From Pseudomonas sp. KU43P (GTDB lineage Bacteria; Pseudomonadota; Gammaproteobacteria; Pseudomonadales; Pseudomonadaceae): 64,000 nucleotides of DNA. Below the pieces are notes generated by a model. The model did not search any database, was not told the DNA's origin, and worked only from the letters and a program-made list of their open reading frames with translations. Made by a program: the position numbers and the translations under genes. The stretch spans positions 3,445,501 to 3,509,500 of the forward strand of contig NZ_AP019365.1 of assembly GCF_033095865.1 (NCBI RefSeq). The letters run 5' to 3'. The number at the start of each line of letters is the position of its first letter. Positions within the stretch are counted from its first letter, which is position 1. Below, one piece after another: positions 44,079-53,385 of this stretch.

Positions 44079-44886
44079 GGACAGGCTCCGAAGGCAACGA
44101 GGTAGGGGAAGGTGCGGCTGTGCGGCTGGCCCGCCGTAGGGTTTTCATAATCTCGATGCGCAGCGCGCCCAGCTCCTCGACCCGCTGTGCCCGCGGTTGC
44201 GGCACGTCGATGGACCATTGGCCGAGGATGTGCGCTGGGTGGTTGCCCAGTAGCAGTACCCGGTCGGACAGCAGCAGGGCTTCGTCGATATCGTGGGTAA
44301 TCAGCACCGCTGCGGTGTTGTGGGTGGCGATCAATTGCAGCAACAGTTGCTGCATGTCGGCGCGGGTCACTTCGTCCAGCGCGCCGAACGGCTCGTCGAG
44401 CAGCAGCACCTCAGGCTGGCGCGCCAGGCAGCGTGCCAGCGCCGTGCGCTGGGCCATGCCGCCAGACAACTGCGCCGGGTACTGGTTGCGCGCGTGGGCC
44501 AGGCCCACGGCGCTGATTGCATGGTCGATGCGCGCGCGGCGCTCGGCTGCGGCCAGCTTGGGCTGACGGGCGAAGTCCAGGCCGAAGGCGACGTTCTTTT
44601 CCAGGCTCAACCAAGGCAGCAGGCTTGGGTCCTGAAAGGCCACCGCCAGGCGCGGGTGCGGGCCCTGCAGGGCTTCGCCGTGCAAGGTCACGCTGCCGCC
44701 ACGGGGCTGCTGCAAGCCGGCCAGCACCCGCAGCAGGCTGGATTTGCCCACACCGCTGGGGCCGAGGAGGGTCACCACCTCCCCTGGCGCGAGCTGCAGG
44801 TCGAAGCGCGCCAGCACCTCCTGCCAGCCTCCCTCGCGCGGGTAGCCCAGGCTGATACCACGGGCTTCGAGCAACGCGTGGCTCAT
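44065..44886 (-). CDS. ABC transporter ATP-binding protein, SsuB/TauB/NrtD type
   Basis: 273 residues. Walker A LLGPSGVGKSS, Q-loop VAFQDPSLLPWL, signature LSGGMAQR, Walker B LLLDEPFGALDEVT and switch His in LITHDIDEA. Overlaps the upstream oxidoreductase gene (ATGA at 44883-44886), so the enzyme and the transporter are one operon. Confidence 0.93.
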   Translation of the reverse strand: MSHALLEARGISLGYPREGGWQEVLARFDLQLAPGEVVTLLGPSGVGKSSLLRVLAGLQQPRGGSVTLHGEALQGPHPRLAVAFQDPSLLPWLSLEKNVAFGLDFARQPKLAAAERRARIDHAISAVGLAHARNQYPAQLSGGMAQRTALARCLARQPEVLLLDEPFGALDEVTRADMQQLLLQLIATHNTAAVLITHDIDEALLLSDRVLLLGNHPAHILGQWSIDVPQPRAQRVEELGALRIEIMKTLRRASRTAAPSPTSLPSEPVHVHG

Positions 44887-45947
44887 GCGGCGGCCGCCTG
44901 GCGGTGCAGTTCAGCGCGCAGCTGCACCAGGCTCGGGGTGACGATGGGCACAAACGCCGACTCACGCCAGCGCCGCGCGAATCCTGCACCGAATTCGTCG
45001 AGGTAGGCCTTGCCGCCACTGGCCTGCAATTCCAGCTGCACGGCATCGGCAGCGCTTTCGGCGAGGGTGATGCGCAGCTTGAACAGCGCCGCCGGCTGGC
45101 CCTGGAAGCGCCCTTCGAGCAGGCCCTGCTTGAGCTCGGCCACGGTATTTTCCAGGCGCTCCTTGAGGACCTGGCGGTGCTCTTCGAGGAACGACAGGCG
45201 CCCATGCAGGTGCTCGTGCACTTCATCCAGCGAACGGCGCGCCAGGCCGATGGCCATGCCGCACTGCAGCGCGAGGAATGCCGGGCGCACCTTGGGCAGG
45301 AACTCACGGGCGTTCTCGTGTAGCAGCCAGTCGCGGCTCAGTTCCACCTGATGGAAGGCCAGGGCTGCGGTGTTGCTCGACTGCAGGCCCATCAGTTGCA
45401 GGTCGTCGGAGCGCTCGAGGCCGGTGCTTTCGGATGGGATCGCCAGCACGAACGGCGGGCCGCCCGCGTCATCCTCGATGGCCGCAGCCACCACGAAGCC
45501 GCTCTTGCGCAGGTTGGTCACCCAGTGCAGGCGCCCTTCCAGGGTCCAGCCCTCGGCTTCAGGGCGGCCACGCACCTGCAGCGCCTCGATGCCGGAGAGG
45601 AACTTCATGGCATTGGACAAACCGGTGGCACCGGCCAGTTCGCCAGTCAGCAGGCTCGGCAGCAAACGCTCGCGCAACGCCTGGTTGGGGCTCTGCAGCA
45701 AGTATTCGATGAAGGCACGCTGGCCCCAACAGACAAAAGCACTGGCCAGCGAACGGCTGGCAATGGCCGCGATGGCCTCGACAGCGTCAGTCACCGCACC
45801 GCCACTGCCCCCCAGCGCCGGGTCGACGCCAACGCGCAGCAGCTGCGATTCGGCGATCTGCGCCAGCACCAGCTGCGGATCGCACTGGCCCTGGTCGATG
45901 GCCTCGGCATTGGCATCCAGCCACTTGGCAAATGCAGCATCAAGCAT
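44883..45947 (-). CDS. Acyl-CoA dehydrogenase-like oxidoreductase linked to an ABC transporter
   Basis: 354 residues from the ATG at 45947 (AAGGAG 7 bases upstream). Superfamily segments: VGVDPALGGSGGAVTDAVEA near 40, ATGLSNAMKFLSGIEALQVR near 120, WVTNLRKSGFVVAAAIE near 150, and GGKAYLDEFGAGFARRWRES near 320 in place of the usual catalytic-Glu region. Shorter than typical members and without the RHWRN signature of the SfnB branch. Probably a flavin oxidoreductase acting on the compound imported by the following ABC transporter. Confidence 0.8.
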   Translation of the reverse strand: MLDAAFAKWLDANAEAIDQGQCDPQLVLAQIAESQLLRVGVDPALGGSGGAVTDAVEAIAAIASRSLASAFVCWGQRAFIEYLLQSPNQALRERLLPSLLTGELAGATGLSNAMKFLSGIEALQVRGRPEAEGWTLEGRLHWVTNLRKSGFVVAAAIEDDAGGPPFVLAIPSESTGLERSDDLQLMGLQSSNTAALAFHQVELSRDWLLHENAREFLPKVRPAFLALQCGMAIGLARRSLDEVHEHLHGRLSFLEEHRQVLKERLENTVAELKQGLLEGRFQGQPAALFKLRITLAESAADAVQLELQASGGKAYLDEFGAGFARRWRESAFVPIVTPSLVQLRAELHRQAAAA

Positions 45948-45994
45948 ATCCCTACTCCTTTTGATAACGCAGGCGCCACGGCACCCCACGCGGT

Positions 45995-46555
45995 TTATGC
46001 AGAAGGCTGCCAGCGGTACTTGCTCAGCTCGTCGTTGAGCGGCGTCTGGGCGAACACATTAGCAAAGTTGCACAAGGTTGCGAGGCTCACCCCGAGAATC
46101 ACTTCCAGGGCGTTGCCCTCGGTGAAACCGGCTTCGCGGAACGCCTTATAGGTGGCCTCGCCCACATTGCCACGGGTGGCGATGACTTCGCGGGCGAACG
46201 CGGCCAGGGTTTCGTAGCGCGCATCCGGCAGTTCGCCACGGGCGCGCAGGGCATCGACCACTTCTGGTGGCAGCTTGGCCTTGTTCAGCGCAACGGCGGT
46301 GTGCCCGGCCACGCAAAAGTCGCAACCGTGCTGGGTGGCGGCAATCAGTTGCACCACTTCGCGCTCGGCCAGGGTCAGTTCGGACTTACCGTTCAAGGCG
46401 GAGACGGTCACGTAGGTTTCCAGCGCTGCCGGCGCGTTGGCCAGCACGCCCAGCAGGTTGGGGATGAAGCCGGAATTCTTCTGGGCGTTCTCGAGGAACG
46501 GACGGGCCGCTTCCGGGGCGCTCTGCAGAGTGTGTAGAGTAATGCGCGAGGACAT
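45995..46555 (-). CDS. AhpD/carboxymuconolactone decarboxylase-like protein
   Basis: 186 residues. The alkylhydroperoxidase motif is present as EREVVQLIAATQHGCDFCVA followed by GHT: two redox Cys (CDFC) and a His three residues on. The ATG at 46555 has AAGGAG before it. First gene of the operon that runs into the oxidoreductase and ABC genes; a peroxide- or peroxy-intermediate-handling role next to a flavin oxygenase is plausible. Confidence 0.88.
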   Translation of the reverse strand: MSSRITLHTLQSAPEAARPFLENAQKNSGFIPNLLGVLANAPAALETYVTVSALNGKSELTLAEREVVQLIAATQHGCDFCVAGHTAVALNKAKLPPEVVDALRARGELPDARYETLAAFAREVIATRGNVGEATYKAFREAGFTEGNALEVILGVSLATLCNFANVFAQTPLNDELSKYRWQPSA

Positions 46556-46657
46556 GGAGTGGTCTCCTTCGGTGTGTGTGCGTACAGTCTGTTGGTTATA
46601 AGAATTCCCCTCCATATTCGTCAGTCGCCTTTCCTTGCTCCTGAGTCTTTACATTAG

Positions 46658-47569
46658 ATGATTTCATCCAGCCCACTTGTCGATTGGTTATTAGAGGGCC
46701 TCGAGCTCGATGCCAGCCTGTTCCACGTCGGCCGCTACTGCGGAGGCTGGCATGCCAGCACCCAGGGCATGGGCCGAGCCAGTTTTCATCTGGTGGTGCA
46801 GGGGCATTGCTGGCTGCATGTCGATGGCCACACCGAGGCGGTGCGCCTGGAGGCCGGGGACGCGGTGTTCCTGTTGCGTGACCTGGGCTATCGCCTGTCC
46901 AGCGACCAGGACCCGCTGAGCGCATGCGCCCAGCCGCGGCTGACCATGCAAGCGCTTGATAGCAACGCGGCGGACGGCGTGGGGCTGGTGTGCGGGTTCT
47001 TCCACTTTCGCCCGGGGTTGTCGTCACTGATCGTCGAGGGGCTGGCAGACCACATCCTGTTGCGCGCCGATGAGCCGGCCGGGCATGCTGCGCGAGCGTT
47101 GTTCGGGCTGATCCTGGACGAATGCCAACGCCTGACGGCCCCGTCACAGACGTTGCTGGAACGGCTGACGCACTTATTGTTCCTGTATGTGCTGCGCCAG
47201 CAGGTGCATGCCGGGCGCTCGCTTGGCGGCCTGGTCGCCCTGGCCCGGCAGCCGGCATTCGCTGGCTTGCTGGAGCAGTTGATCGAGCAGCCTGGCCAGG
47301 CCTGGACGCTGGAGAGCATGGCGGCGTGCACAGGGTTGTCGCGGTCGGCGTTCTTCAAGCGCTTCAACGAACTGGCCGGGCAGTCGCCGGGGCAGGTGTT
47401 GCTGGCGTTGCGCATGCGCCATGCCTGCCAGTTGCTGCAGGCGGGCAATACCGTCGAACAGGTGGGGGCGCAGGTGGGGTATCAGTCGGTGGCGGCGTTT
47501 ACCCGGGCGTTTGCCAAGGCAGTGGGGGTGCAGCCGGGGGCGTATCGGCGGCAGCATGAGGGGCGCTGA
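46658..47569 (+). CDS. AraC-family transcriptional regulator with cupin sensor
   Basis: 303 residues. The N-terminal cupin-like AraC_binding_2 domain (about 15-180; FHLVVQGHCWLHVDGH, LEAGDAVFLLRDLGYRL) resembles RpsA-type regulators of the AraC/cupin group. The C-terminal double helix-turn-helix (about 205-300) contains ESMAACTGLSRSAFFKRFNE and VGAQVGYQSVAAFTRAFAKA. Divergent from the AhpD-like gene with about 100 bases between, so it most likely controls that operon. Confidence 0.92.
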   Translation: MISSSPLVDWLLEGLELDASLFHVGRYCGGWHASTQGMGRASFHLVVQGHCWLHVDGHTEAVRLEAGDAVFLLRDLGYRLSSDQDPLSACAQPRLTMQALDSNAADGVGLVCGFFHFRPGLSSLIVEGLADHILLRADEPAGHAARALFGLILDECQRLTAPSQTLLERLTHLLFLYVLRQQVHAGRSLGGLVALARQPAFAGLLEQLIEQPGQAWTLESMAACTGLSRSAFFKRFNELAGQSPGQVLLALRMRHACQLLQAGNTVEQVGAQVGYQSVAAFTRAFAKAVGVQPGAYRRQHEGR

Positions 47570-47588
47570 ACGTCAGGTTGCCCGTACT

Positions 47589-47683
47589 GGCTCTATCGCC
47601 GGCAAGCCGCCTCCCACAGGCACGGCACAGAACTCACTGGCTGTGCTGTACCTGTGGGAGCCGGCTTGCCGGCGATAGGGCCG
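47589..47683. repeat. REP pair
   Basis: TATCGCCGGCAAGCCGCCTC and GAGCCGGCTTGCCGGCGATA between convergent AraC and Rrf2 genes. Confidence 0.9.
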
Positions 47684-47698
47684 CTACAGCCATACCCG

Positions 47699-48217
47699 TC
47701 AAGCCTGGCTCGCCGGGATCCGTCGCTCGCCCATCCAGTCACTGACCTGCTGGCCAAACTCCGCCGGGGCCTTGCGCCCGAAGCGCCGCGCCAAGTCAAG
47801 GATGGTCTGCTGCGCCAGCGCTTCTTCCATGCGCTTCTGCGCCCCCTGCATCACCGCGTGAATCGCGCAGGTGCCTTCGGTCGCCCAGCCCGGTGGCGAG
47901 CCTGCGAACAGTGTGCAGCGCTCACGGATCTCGCGGCAGTCGAAGATCTTCTTCGGCCCGTCGATGGCATTGACGATGTCCAGCACGGTGATCTCGTCCG
48001 ATGGCCGGGCCAGGCGGAAGCCGCCACGCACCCCTTCGGTGGCGACCACCAGCTTGGCTCGCGCCAGCTTGGTGAAGACCTTGGCCAGGTATTCCTGCGG
48101 CACCCCTTGCAGCTCGGCGAGGTCGCGCACGCTGGACTCGCGCGTATCACCGTGCTTGTCCACGAGGTAGAGCAGGCAATGGATGCCGTATTCGACGCCA
48201 GCACTGTAGAGCGACAT
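47699..48217 (-). CDS. Rrf2-family transcriptional regulator
   Basis: 172 residues from the ATG at 48217. The wHTH is in VRDLAELQGVPQEYLAKVFT with the wing GVRGGFRLARP. Three Cys at DCREIRERC and, 15 residues on, GTC, suggest an Fe-S cluster as in IscR/NsrR, although the spacing (6 and 15) differs from IscR. Begins 70 bases after the FMO gene in the same direction, so the pair may be co-transcribed. Confidence 0.88.
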   Translation of the reverse strand: MSLYSAGVEYGIHCLLYLVDKHGDTRESSVRDLAELQGVPQEYLAKVFTKLARAKLVVATEGVRGGFRLARPSDEITVLDIVNAIDGPKKIFDCREIRERCTLFAGSPPGWATEGTCAIHAVMQGAQKRMEEALAQQTILDLARRFGRKAPAEFGQQVSDWMGERRIPASQA

Positions 48218-48287
48218 TTCAATCTCCGACCAACTTTGTCGCAAATAATACGCCAGTAGCGCCGGGTAGCCAAGCAACAGAAGGCGC

Positions 48288-49667
48288 CTACCGACGCAGG
48301 GCCTTCACCTCCCCTTTCATGCCGTCCGTTTCACGCAAGTACTCCTGCAGCGAATCATCCATCGCCTGCATCCAGCGGGTATGGTGAGGCACCGCTTTGG
48401 TGCCTGTGATCACCGAGCGGTACGATCTGTCGCGATACCCCATGATGTCGTGCTTCTTGTCTTGCTTCCATTGAAGGAAGATGCGGTTGACCGCGTCGAT
48501 ATCGAAGCTCGGGTAATCCGTCTGCTCGATCAGGTGCTTGATGTAACGGCCTTGGAATTCATACATGGACGCCGTGGTTTCCAGGCGCTCCTCTTCCTCG
48601 CGCCAGTGCTTGCTGTCGGCTTGCATGGCCGCCTTGGCCGGCAGCTTGATGCGCCCGAGCATGTAGTCGCGGGCGAACCATGCCTGGGCGTCGAACAGGT
48701 TGAAGCTGTACCACAGGTCCTGCATGCCCAGGTAGAGCAACTGCGGGTTCTGCTCCCAGACCACGCCCCGGTAGAGCCCCGCCGGCCATAAGCGGTTGTT
48801 GGTCTTGAGGGTCATTTCATCGGGCAGGAACGGGAAGTGATGCTGGTAGCCCGTGCACAGAATGATCGAATCCACGCGCTTGCTGGACCCGTCGGCGAAG
48901 AACGCCAGGTCATTTTCGACCCGCACCAGTTGCGGGCGCTCTTCCCACCCCTTGGGCCACTTGTAGCCCATCGGCTGCGTACGGTAGGCCGTGGTGATCG
49001 AGCGCGCGCCGTACTTGTAGCATTGCGAACCGATGTCTTCGGCGGAGTAGCTGCTACCGACGATGAGCAGGTCCTGGCCTTTGAATTCCACCGCCTCGCG
49101 AAAATCGTGGGCATGCAGGATACGCCCGGTGAAACGCTCGAAGCCTTCGAACTCCGGCACGTGCGGCGTGGAGAAGTGCCCGCTGGCCACCACCACGTAA
49201 TCGAACACCTGCTCGATACCCACCCCTGCACCGTAATCATGGGCGCTGACGGTGAACGTACGCGTGCTCTCATCGAAGCTGACATGCTTGACCACGGTGT
49301 TGAAACGGATGTAGTCGCGCACCCCGGCCTTTTTAACCCGGCCCTGAATGTAGTCCCACAGCACCTCGCGCGGCGGATAGGAGGAAATCGGCCGCCCGAA
49401 GTGCTCATCGAAGCTGTAGTCGGCAAATTCCAGACACTCCTTGGGGCCGTTGGACCACAGGTAGCGGTACATGCTGCCATGCACCGGCTCGCCATGCTGG
49501 TCGAGGCCGGTACGCCAGGTGTAGTTCCACATACCGCCCCAGTCGGCCTGCTTTTCGAAGCAGACGATTTCCGGCATGGGTGCGCCCTGGGCATGGGCAG
49601 ACTGGAACGCACGCAGTTGTGCAAGGCCGGACGGGCCGGCACCGATGATAGCTACACGAAGAGTCAT
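48288..49667 (-). CDS. Flavin-containing monooxygenase, trimethylamine monooxygenase-like
   Basis: 459 residues, the size of bacterial Tmm. FAD site GAGPSGLAQ at 9-17, NADP site [13 protein letters not shown] near 213 and FMO fingerprint [11 protein letters not shown] near 195 (FxGxxxHxxxF). Wide similarity to Tmm around [12 protein letters not shown] and [10 protein letters not shown]. Tmm oxidises trimethylamine to its N-oxide and also dimethyl sulfide to DMSO, so with the sulfur genes in this window a sulfide substrate is possible. Cytosolic. Confidence 0.87.
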   Translation of the reverse strand: MTLRVAIIGAGPSGLAQLRAFQSAHAQGAPMPEIVCFEKQADWGGMWNYTWRTGLDQHGEPVHGSMYRYLWSNGPKECLEFADYSFDEHFGRPISSYPPREVLWDYIQGRVKKAGVRDYIRFNTVVKHVSFDESTRTFTVSAHDYGAGVGIEQVFDYVVVASGHFSTPHVPEFEGFERFTGRILHAHDFREAVEFKGQDLLIVGSSYSAEDIGSQCYKYGARSITTAYRTQPMGYKWPKGWEERPQLVRVENDLAFFADGSSKRVDSIILCTGYQHHFPFLPDEMTLKTNNRLWPAGLYRGVVWEQNPQLLYLGMQDLWYSFNLFDAQAWFARDYMLGRIKLPAKAAMQADSKHWREEEERLETTASMYEFQGRYIKHLIEQTDYPSFDIDAVNRIFLQWKQDKKHDIMGYRDRSYRSVITGTKAVPHHTRWMQAMDDSLQEYLRETDGMKGEVKALRR

Positions 49668-50093
49668 AGTGATTCCTGAACAGTTGAACGCTGAAAAAAT
49701 GCAAAGGCTCCCCAACCCCGAACGGCAAATGGCCGGGGTGGAGCAATTCAGGCATTACGGTGCAGGTGGAGGGACGGGGCGCTTGCGCATCTGGCGCAGC
49801 AGTATGTTGGCGGGTGGAATCGACAACACATGAAACAGGCTTGAAAGCGGGGAGAGGGTCATGGGGGTGGGCCCGTATCCATCGGCGCAGGGCGCGAAAT
49901 GGGGGCCTGAGGGGCGCAAGATACGTGTGATCTCGTACATAGGGGGCTGAAATGGCCTCTTTTCTTTGTGGTTTCTTTTTTATCTATAACGGATGGGGGT
50001 GGGGATATCAAGGTTTGAGGCCCTACCGCCCGCCAGCCACTGCGCAACAGACCGATGAGCTGCCTGATCGTCGGGAAGAAAAAACTTGCAAAC

Positions 50094-50124
50094 AATAACT
50101 ACGACCAATAAAGTCGTAGTTATT
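50094..50124. promoter_or_regulatory. Perfect 12-bp inverted repeat (operator)
   Basis: AATAACTACGAC, 7-base spacer CAATAAA, GTCGTAGTTATT, all 12 pairs matching; 66 bases before the oxidoreductase ATG at 50191. The rest of the 523-base region 49668-50190 shows no gene; 49960-49990 is T-rich. Confidence 0.75.
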
Positions 50125-50190
50125 CGAGCGACACTCACCGTGTGATCGAAGCCCCCTTTTCTCCCTGTACGACTTTTGCGGAGCACCTGC

Positions 50191-51390
50191 ATGAAATCCA
50201 ACATCCTGATCATCGGTGCCGGTTTCGCCGGCGTATGGAGCGCCCTCAGCGCTGCCCGCCTGCTCGACCAGGCCCAGCGCAACGACCTGAGCATCAGCGT
50301 GCTGGCACCGCAGCCGGAGCTGCACATTCGCCCGCGTCTCTACGAGGCCAACGCCCACACCTTGAAGGCCCCCGTGGATGAACTGTTCGAAGCCGTGGGC
50401 GTACGCTTCATCAGCGGCAGCGCCGAGGCCATCGACGCCGATGCACGCAGCGTGCGCTACACCGACAGCAACGGCCAGCAGCAACACATCGACTACGACC
50501 GCCTGATCCTCGCCGCCGGCAGCCAAGTCGCACGCCCGGCCGTCCCGGGCCTGGCCGAGCACACCTTCGATGTCGACCAGATGGCCTCGGCCATACGCCT
50601 TGAACAGCACCTGGCCAGCCTGGCCGCCCTGCCCGATACGCCGGCGCGCAACACCGTGGTGGTGTGTGGGGGTGGTTTCACCGGCATCGAGACCGCGACC
50701 GAGATGCCCGAACGCCTGCGCGCCCTGCTCGGTGACTGCAAGGTGCGTGTGCTGCTGGTCGACCGTGGCGCCAGCATTGGCGCGGCATTGGGCGAAGGGA
50801 TCAAACCGTCGATCGTCGCTGCGTCCGAGCACGCTGGCGTGGAATGGCTGACCGGTTCCTCGGTGGTAGCCGTCGATGCCGGCGGCGTGACCCTCGACAA
50901 CGGTGACTACATCGCCAGCAAGACGGTGATCTGGACCGTCGGTGTCCAGGCCAGCCCGCTGACCGCCCAGGTTGCCGGCGAACGTGACCGCCTCGGCCGT
51001 CTCAAGGTCGACGACCACCTCAAGGTGGTGGGCCAGCAGCACATCTACGCTACCGGCGATACCGCCTGGGCGGCCGTTGACGAGATCGGCAACCACGCCC
51101 TGATGACCTGCCAGCACGCCATTCCCATGGGCCGCCATAGTGGCAACAACGCCATGGCCGACTTGCTCGGCGTGCAGCCGGTGATCTATCGCCAGCCCAA
51201 GTACGTGACCTGCCTCGACCTCGGTGAATGGGGCGCGGCGTACAGCGAAGGCTGGGAGCGCGAGCTGAAGCTGCATGGGCAGGAAGGCAAAGACCTGAAA
51301 CGCCAGATCAACACGGTCTGGATCTACCCGCCAGCTGCCGACCGCGCTGTGGCATTGGCAGCGGCAGACCCGCATATCGCCATCGTTTGA
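50191..51390 (+). CDS. NAD(P)H dehydrogenase-like FAD oxidoreductase (NDH-2 family)
   Basis: 399 residues of the type II NADH dehydrogenase group: FAD site LIIGAGFAGVWSAL at 6-19, NAD site VVVCGGGFTGIETATEM near 157, second FAD contact QQHIYATGDTAW near 285. No C-terminal membrane helix is obvious, so it is a soluble or peripheral quinone or other acceptor reductase. Preceded by a strong palindrome and followed by a clean terminator, so it is monocistronic and probably induced by a specific (redox?) signal. Confidence 0.85.
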   Translation: MKSNILIIGAGFAGVWSALSAARLLDQAQRNDLSISVLAPQPELHIRPRLYEANAHTLKAPVDELFEAVGVRFISGSAEAIDADARSVRYTDSNGQQQHIDYDRLILAAGSQVARPAVPGLAEHTFDVDQMASAIRLEQHLASLAALPDTPARNTVVVCGGGFTGIETATEMPERLRALLGDCKVRVLLVDRGASIGAALGEGIKPSIVAASEHAGVEWLTGSSVVAVDAGGVTLDNGDYIASKTVIWTVGVQASPLTAQVAGERDRLGRLKVDDHLKVVGQQHIYATGDTAWAAVDEIGNHALMTCQHAIPMGRHSGNNAMADLLGVQPVIYRQPKYVTCLDLGEWGAAYSEGWERELKLHGQEGKDLKRQINTVWIYPPAADRAVALAAADPHIAIV

Positions 51391-51401
51391 CGCAAAATCC
51401 T

Positions 51402-51439
51402 GGCAAATCCGTCAACTAATGACGGATTTGCCTTTTTTT
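51402..51439 (+). terminator. Rho-independent terminator
   Basis: GGCAAATCCGTCA/TGACGGATTTGCC, perfect 13-base stem with 5-base loop and seven T, 12 bases after the oxidoreductase stop. Confidence 0.95.
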
Positions 51440-51620
51440 GTCGGGTTATTGAATAAGTGGTCAATGATGATGGCCATGTGTCATCATTCAAATCAAAAAG
51501 CATGCAAGAGGGTGAGGCACACACTTAAATCCGCAGCGCATCGAGAGCCTGGCATCACCTGCTGACCCAGCCCTCCGTCCATGCTCTTGACGCCTGCACG
51601 CCAACGTCAAGGAGCATTCC

Positions 51621-53246
51621 ATGCAGTTACGGAATATGAAGATCGGCATTCGCGCTGCCAGCGTATTCGCCCTGTTGGGCATCCTGGTCCTGTCCATGGG
51701 CCTTCTCGCACTCTACGAAACCCGCCAGATGGACAAGGCCACGGACGAGATCCGTGTGACCTGGATCCCTGCCGTGGTCGCCCTCAGTGAAATCAGCAGC
51801 AACCTTGGCCGCGCTCGCGCGATCACTTTGCGTGCCGCACTGGATGACGACGCCAGTGAGCGGGCACGCAACATCGAACTGCTCAAAGGTATCAAGACCG
51901 AGCTCGACCGTGGCCTCAAGGACTACGAGGACACCATCATCGCTGCCGATGACCGTGCCCTGTTCGATGCCTTCACCACTGCCCGTCAGCACTACTTCAA
52001 CCTGCAGGCCGAGGTGCTGCAGGACATCACCAACAACCGCTCGGCCGAGGCCAGGCAACAGATCAGCGGGCCGCTCTCCCAGTACGCCGATACCATGATG
52101 AAGGCCCTGACTGCGCTGATCGCGTACAACGGCAACGGTGCCGAAGAAGCCTCACAACGCAGCAGCAATGTAGCGGACCAGGCTTTCATCGCCATCATCG
52201 GTTCACTGTTGGTGATCATGCTCGCCCTGGCCACCATCGCCACCCTGCTCACCCGCAGCATCGTCATACCGCTGGCCGATGCGGTGGCCGTGGCCGAACG
52301 CGTGGCCACCGGCGACCTGACCCAGGACATCCGCGTCACCGGCCGCGACGAACCCGCCTTGCTGCTGCGGGCACTGAGCCGCATGCAGGCCAGCCTGCGT
52401 GACACCATTCGCAAGATCGCTGCCTCCTCCGACCAACTGGCCTCGGCCTCGGAAGAGCTGCATACCGTTACCGAGGACACCAGCCGCGGCCTGCACCAGC
52501 AAAGCGCGGAGATCGACCAGGCGGCCACCGCCGTCAACCAGATGACCGCTGCCGTGGAAGAGGTGGCGAACAACGCGGTGAGCACTGCCGATGCCTCCCA
52601 GGGTGCGGACCGCACGACGCGCGATGGGCGTGACCAGGTAAATCAGGCGCTGGCCTCGCTGCAGCACCTGGTGACGGATGTGACCGGCACTGCTGCCGAG
52701 ATCGAACAGCTTGCCAGCAACGCCAACGAGATCAGCCGGGTGCTGGACGTGATCGGCGCGATTGCCGGGCAGACCAACCTGCTGGCCTTGAACGCCGCCA
52801 TCGAAGCCGCGCGCGCCGGTGAGGCCGGCCGTGGTTTTGCCGTGGTGGCCGATGAGGTACGTGCCCTCGCCCATCGCACCCAGCAGTCGACGGCGGAGAT
52901 CGAGCAGATGATCGCAGGGATCCAGAACGGCACCGAGCGTGCGGTGACAGCCATGCACAGCAGCCAGGGGCGGGCCACCGGCACGCTGGAAGTGGCTGAA
53001 GGGGCCGGGCAGGCGTTGGAGGTGATTGCCGAGGCGATCGCGTCGATCAACCAGCGCAACCTGGTGATCGCGAGTGCGTCGGAGCAGCAGGCGCAGGTGG
53101 CGAGGGAGGTGGATCGCAACCTGGTCAACATTCGCGACCTGGCGATGCAGACGTCGGCGGGGGCGAATCAGACCAGTGCGGCGGCGCAGGATCTGTCGCG
53201 CTTGGCAGTGGATCTGAATGGGATGGTGGCGCAGTTCAAGGTTTGA
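51621..53246 (+). CDS. Methyl-accepting chemotaxis protein with four-helix-bundle sensor
   Basis: 541 residues. Helix 1 about 10-32, periplasmic four-helix-bundle domain about 35-188 ([20 protein letters not shown]), helix 2 about 190-212, HAMP 213-265, signalling domain 266-541 with the conserved tip [20 protein letters not shown]. No C-terminal pentapeptide for CheR binding. Ligand unknown; it stands between the flavoprotein and the NCS1 permease. Confidence 0.93.
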   Translation: MQLRNMKIGIRAASVFALLGILVLSMGLLALYETRQMDKATDEIRVTWIPAVVALSEISSNLGRARAITLRAALDDDASERARNIELLKGIKTELDRGLKDYEDTIIAADDRALFDAFTTARQHYFNLQAEVLQDITNNRSAEARQQISGPLSQYADTMMKALTALIAYNGNGAEEASQRSSNVADQAFIAIIGSLLVIMLALATIATLLTRSIVIPLADAVAVAERVATGDLTQDIRVTGRDEPALLLRALSRMQASLRDTIRKIAASSDQLASASEELHTVTEDTSRGLHQQSAEIDQAATAVNQMTAAVEEVANNAVSTADASQGADRTTRDGRDQVNQALASLQHLVTDVTGTAAEIEQLASNANEISRVLDVIGAIAGQTNLLALNAAIEAARAGEAGRGFAVVADEVRALAHRTQQSTAEIEQMIAGIQNGTERAVTAMHSSQGRATGTLEVAEGAGQALEVIAEAIASINQRNLVIASASEQQAQVAREVDRNLVNIRDLAMQTSAGANQTSAAAQDLSRLAVDLNGMVAQFKV

Positions 53247-53258
53247 TCTGAAATAGCT

Positions 53259-53377
53259 GGGGCCGCTTTGCGGCCCATCGCCGGCAAGCCGGCTTCCACA
53301 GGTACGGCACAGAGCTCACTGGCTGTGCTGTACCTGTGGAAGCCGGCTTGCCGGCGATGGGCTGCAAAGCAGCCCCC
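53259..53377. repeat. REP pair with GGGGCTGC flanks
   Basis: GCCGGCAAGCCGGCTTCCAC and GAAGCCGGCTTGCCGGCGAT with GCCGCTTTGCGGC and GCTGCAAAGCAGC outer hairpins, between convergent genes. Confidence 0.92.
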
Positions 53378-53385
53378 TTCACAAA

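Noticed and set aside
47589-47683. Short frames carrying GAGLPAIGP or SRLPQ motifs here and at other REP sites
   Set aside because: They are translations of the REP palindrome and recur wherever the repeat occurs, not conserved proteins.
49668-50190. Small frames in the gap upstream of the FMO
   Set aside because: No ribosome site, no family features, and they overlap the operator palindrome; nothing supports a gene.
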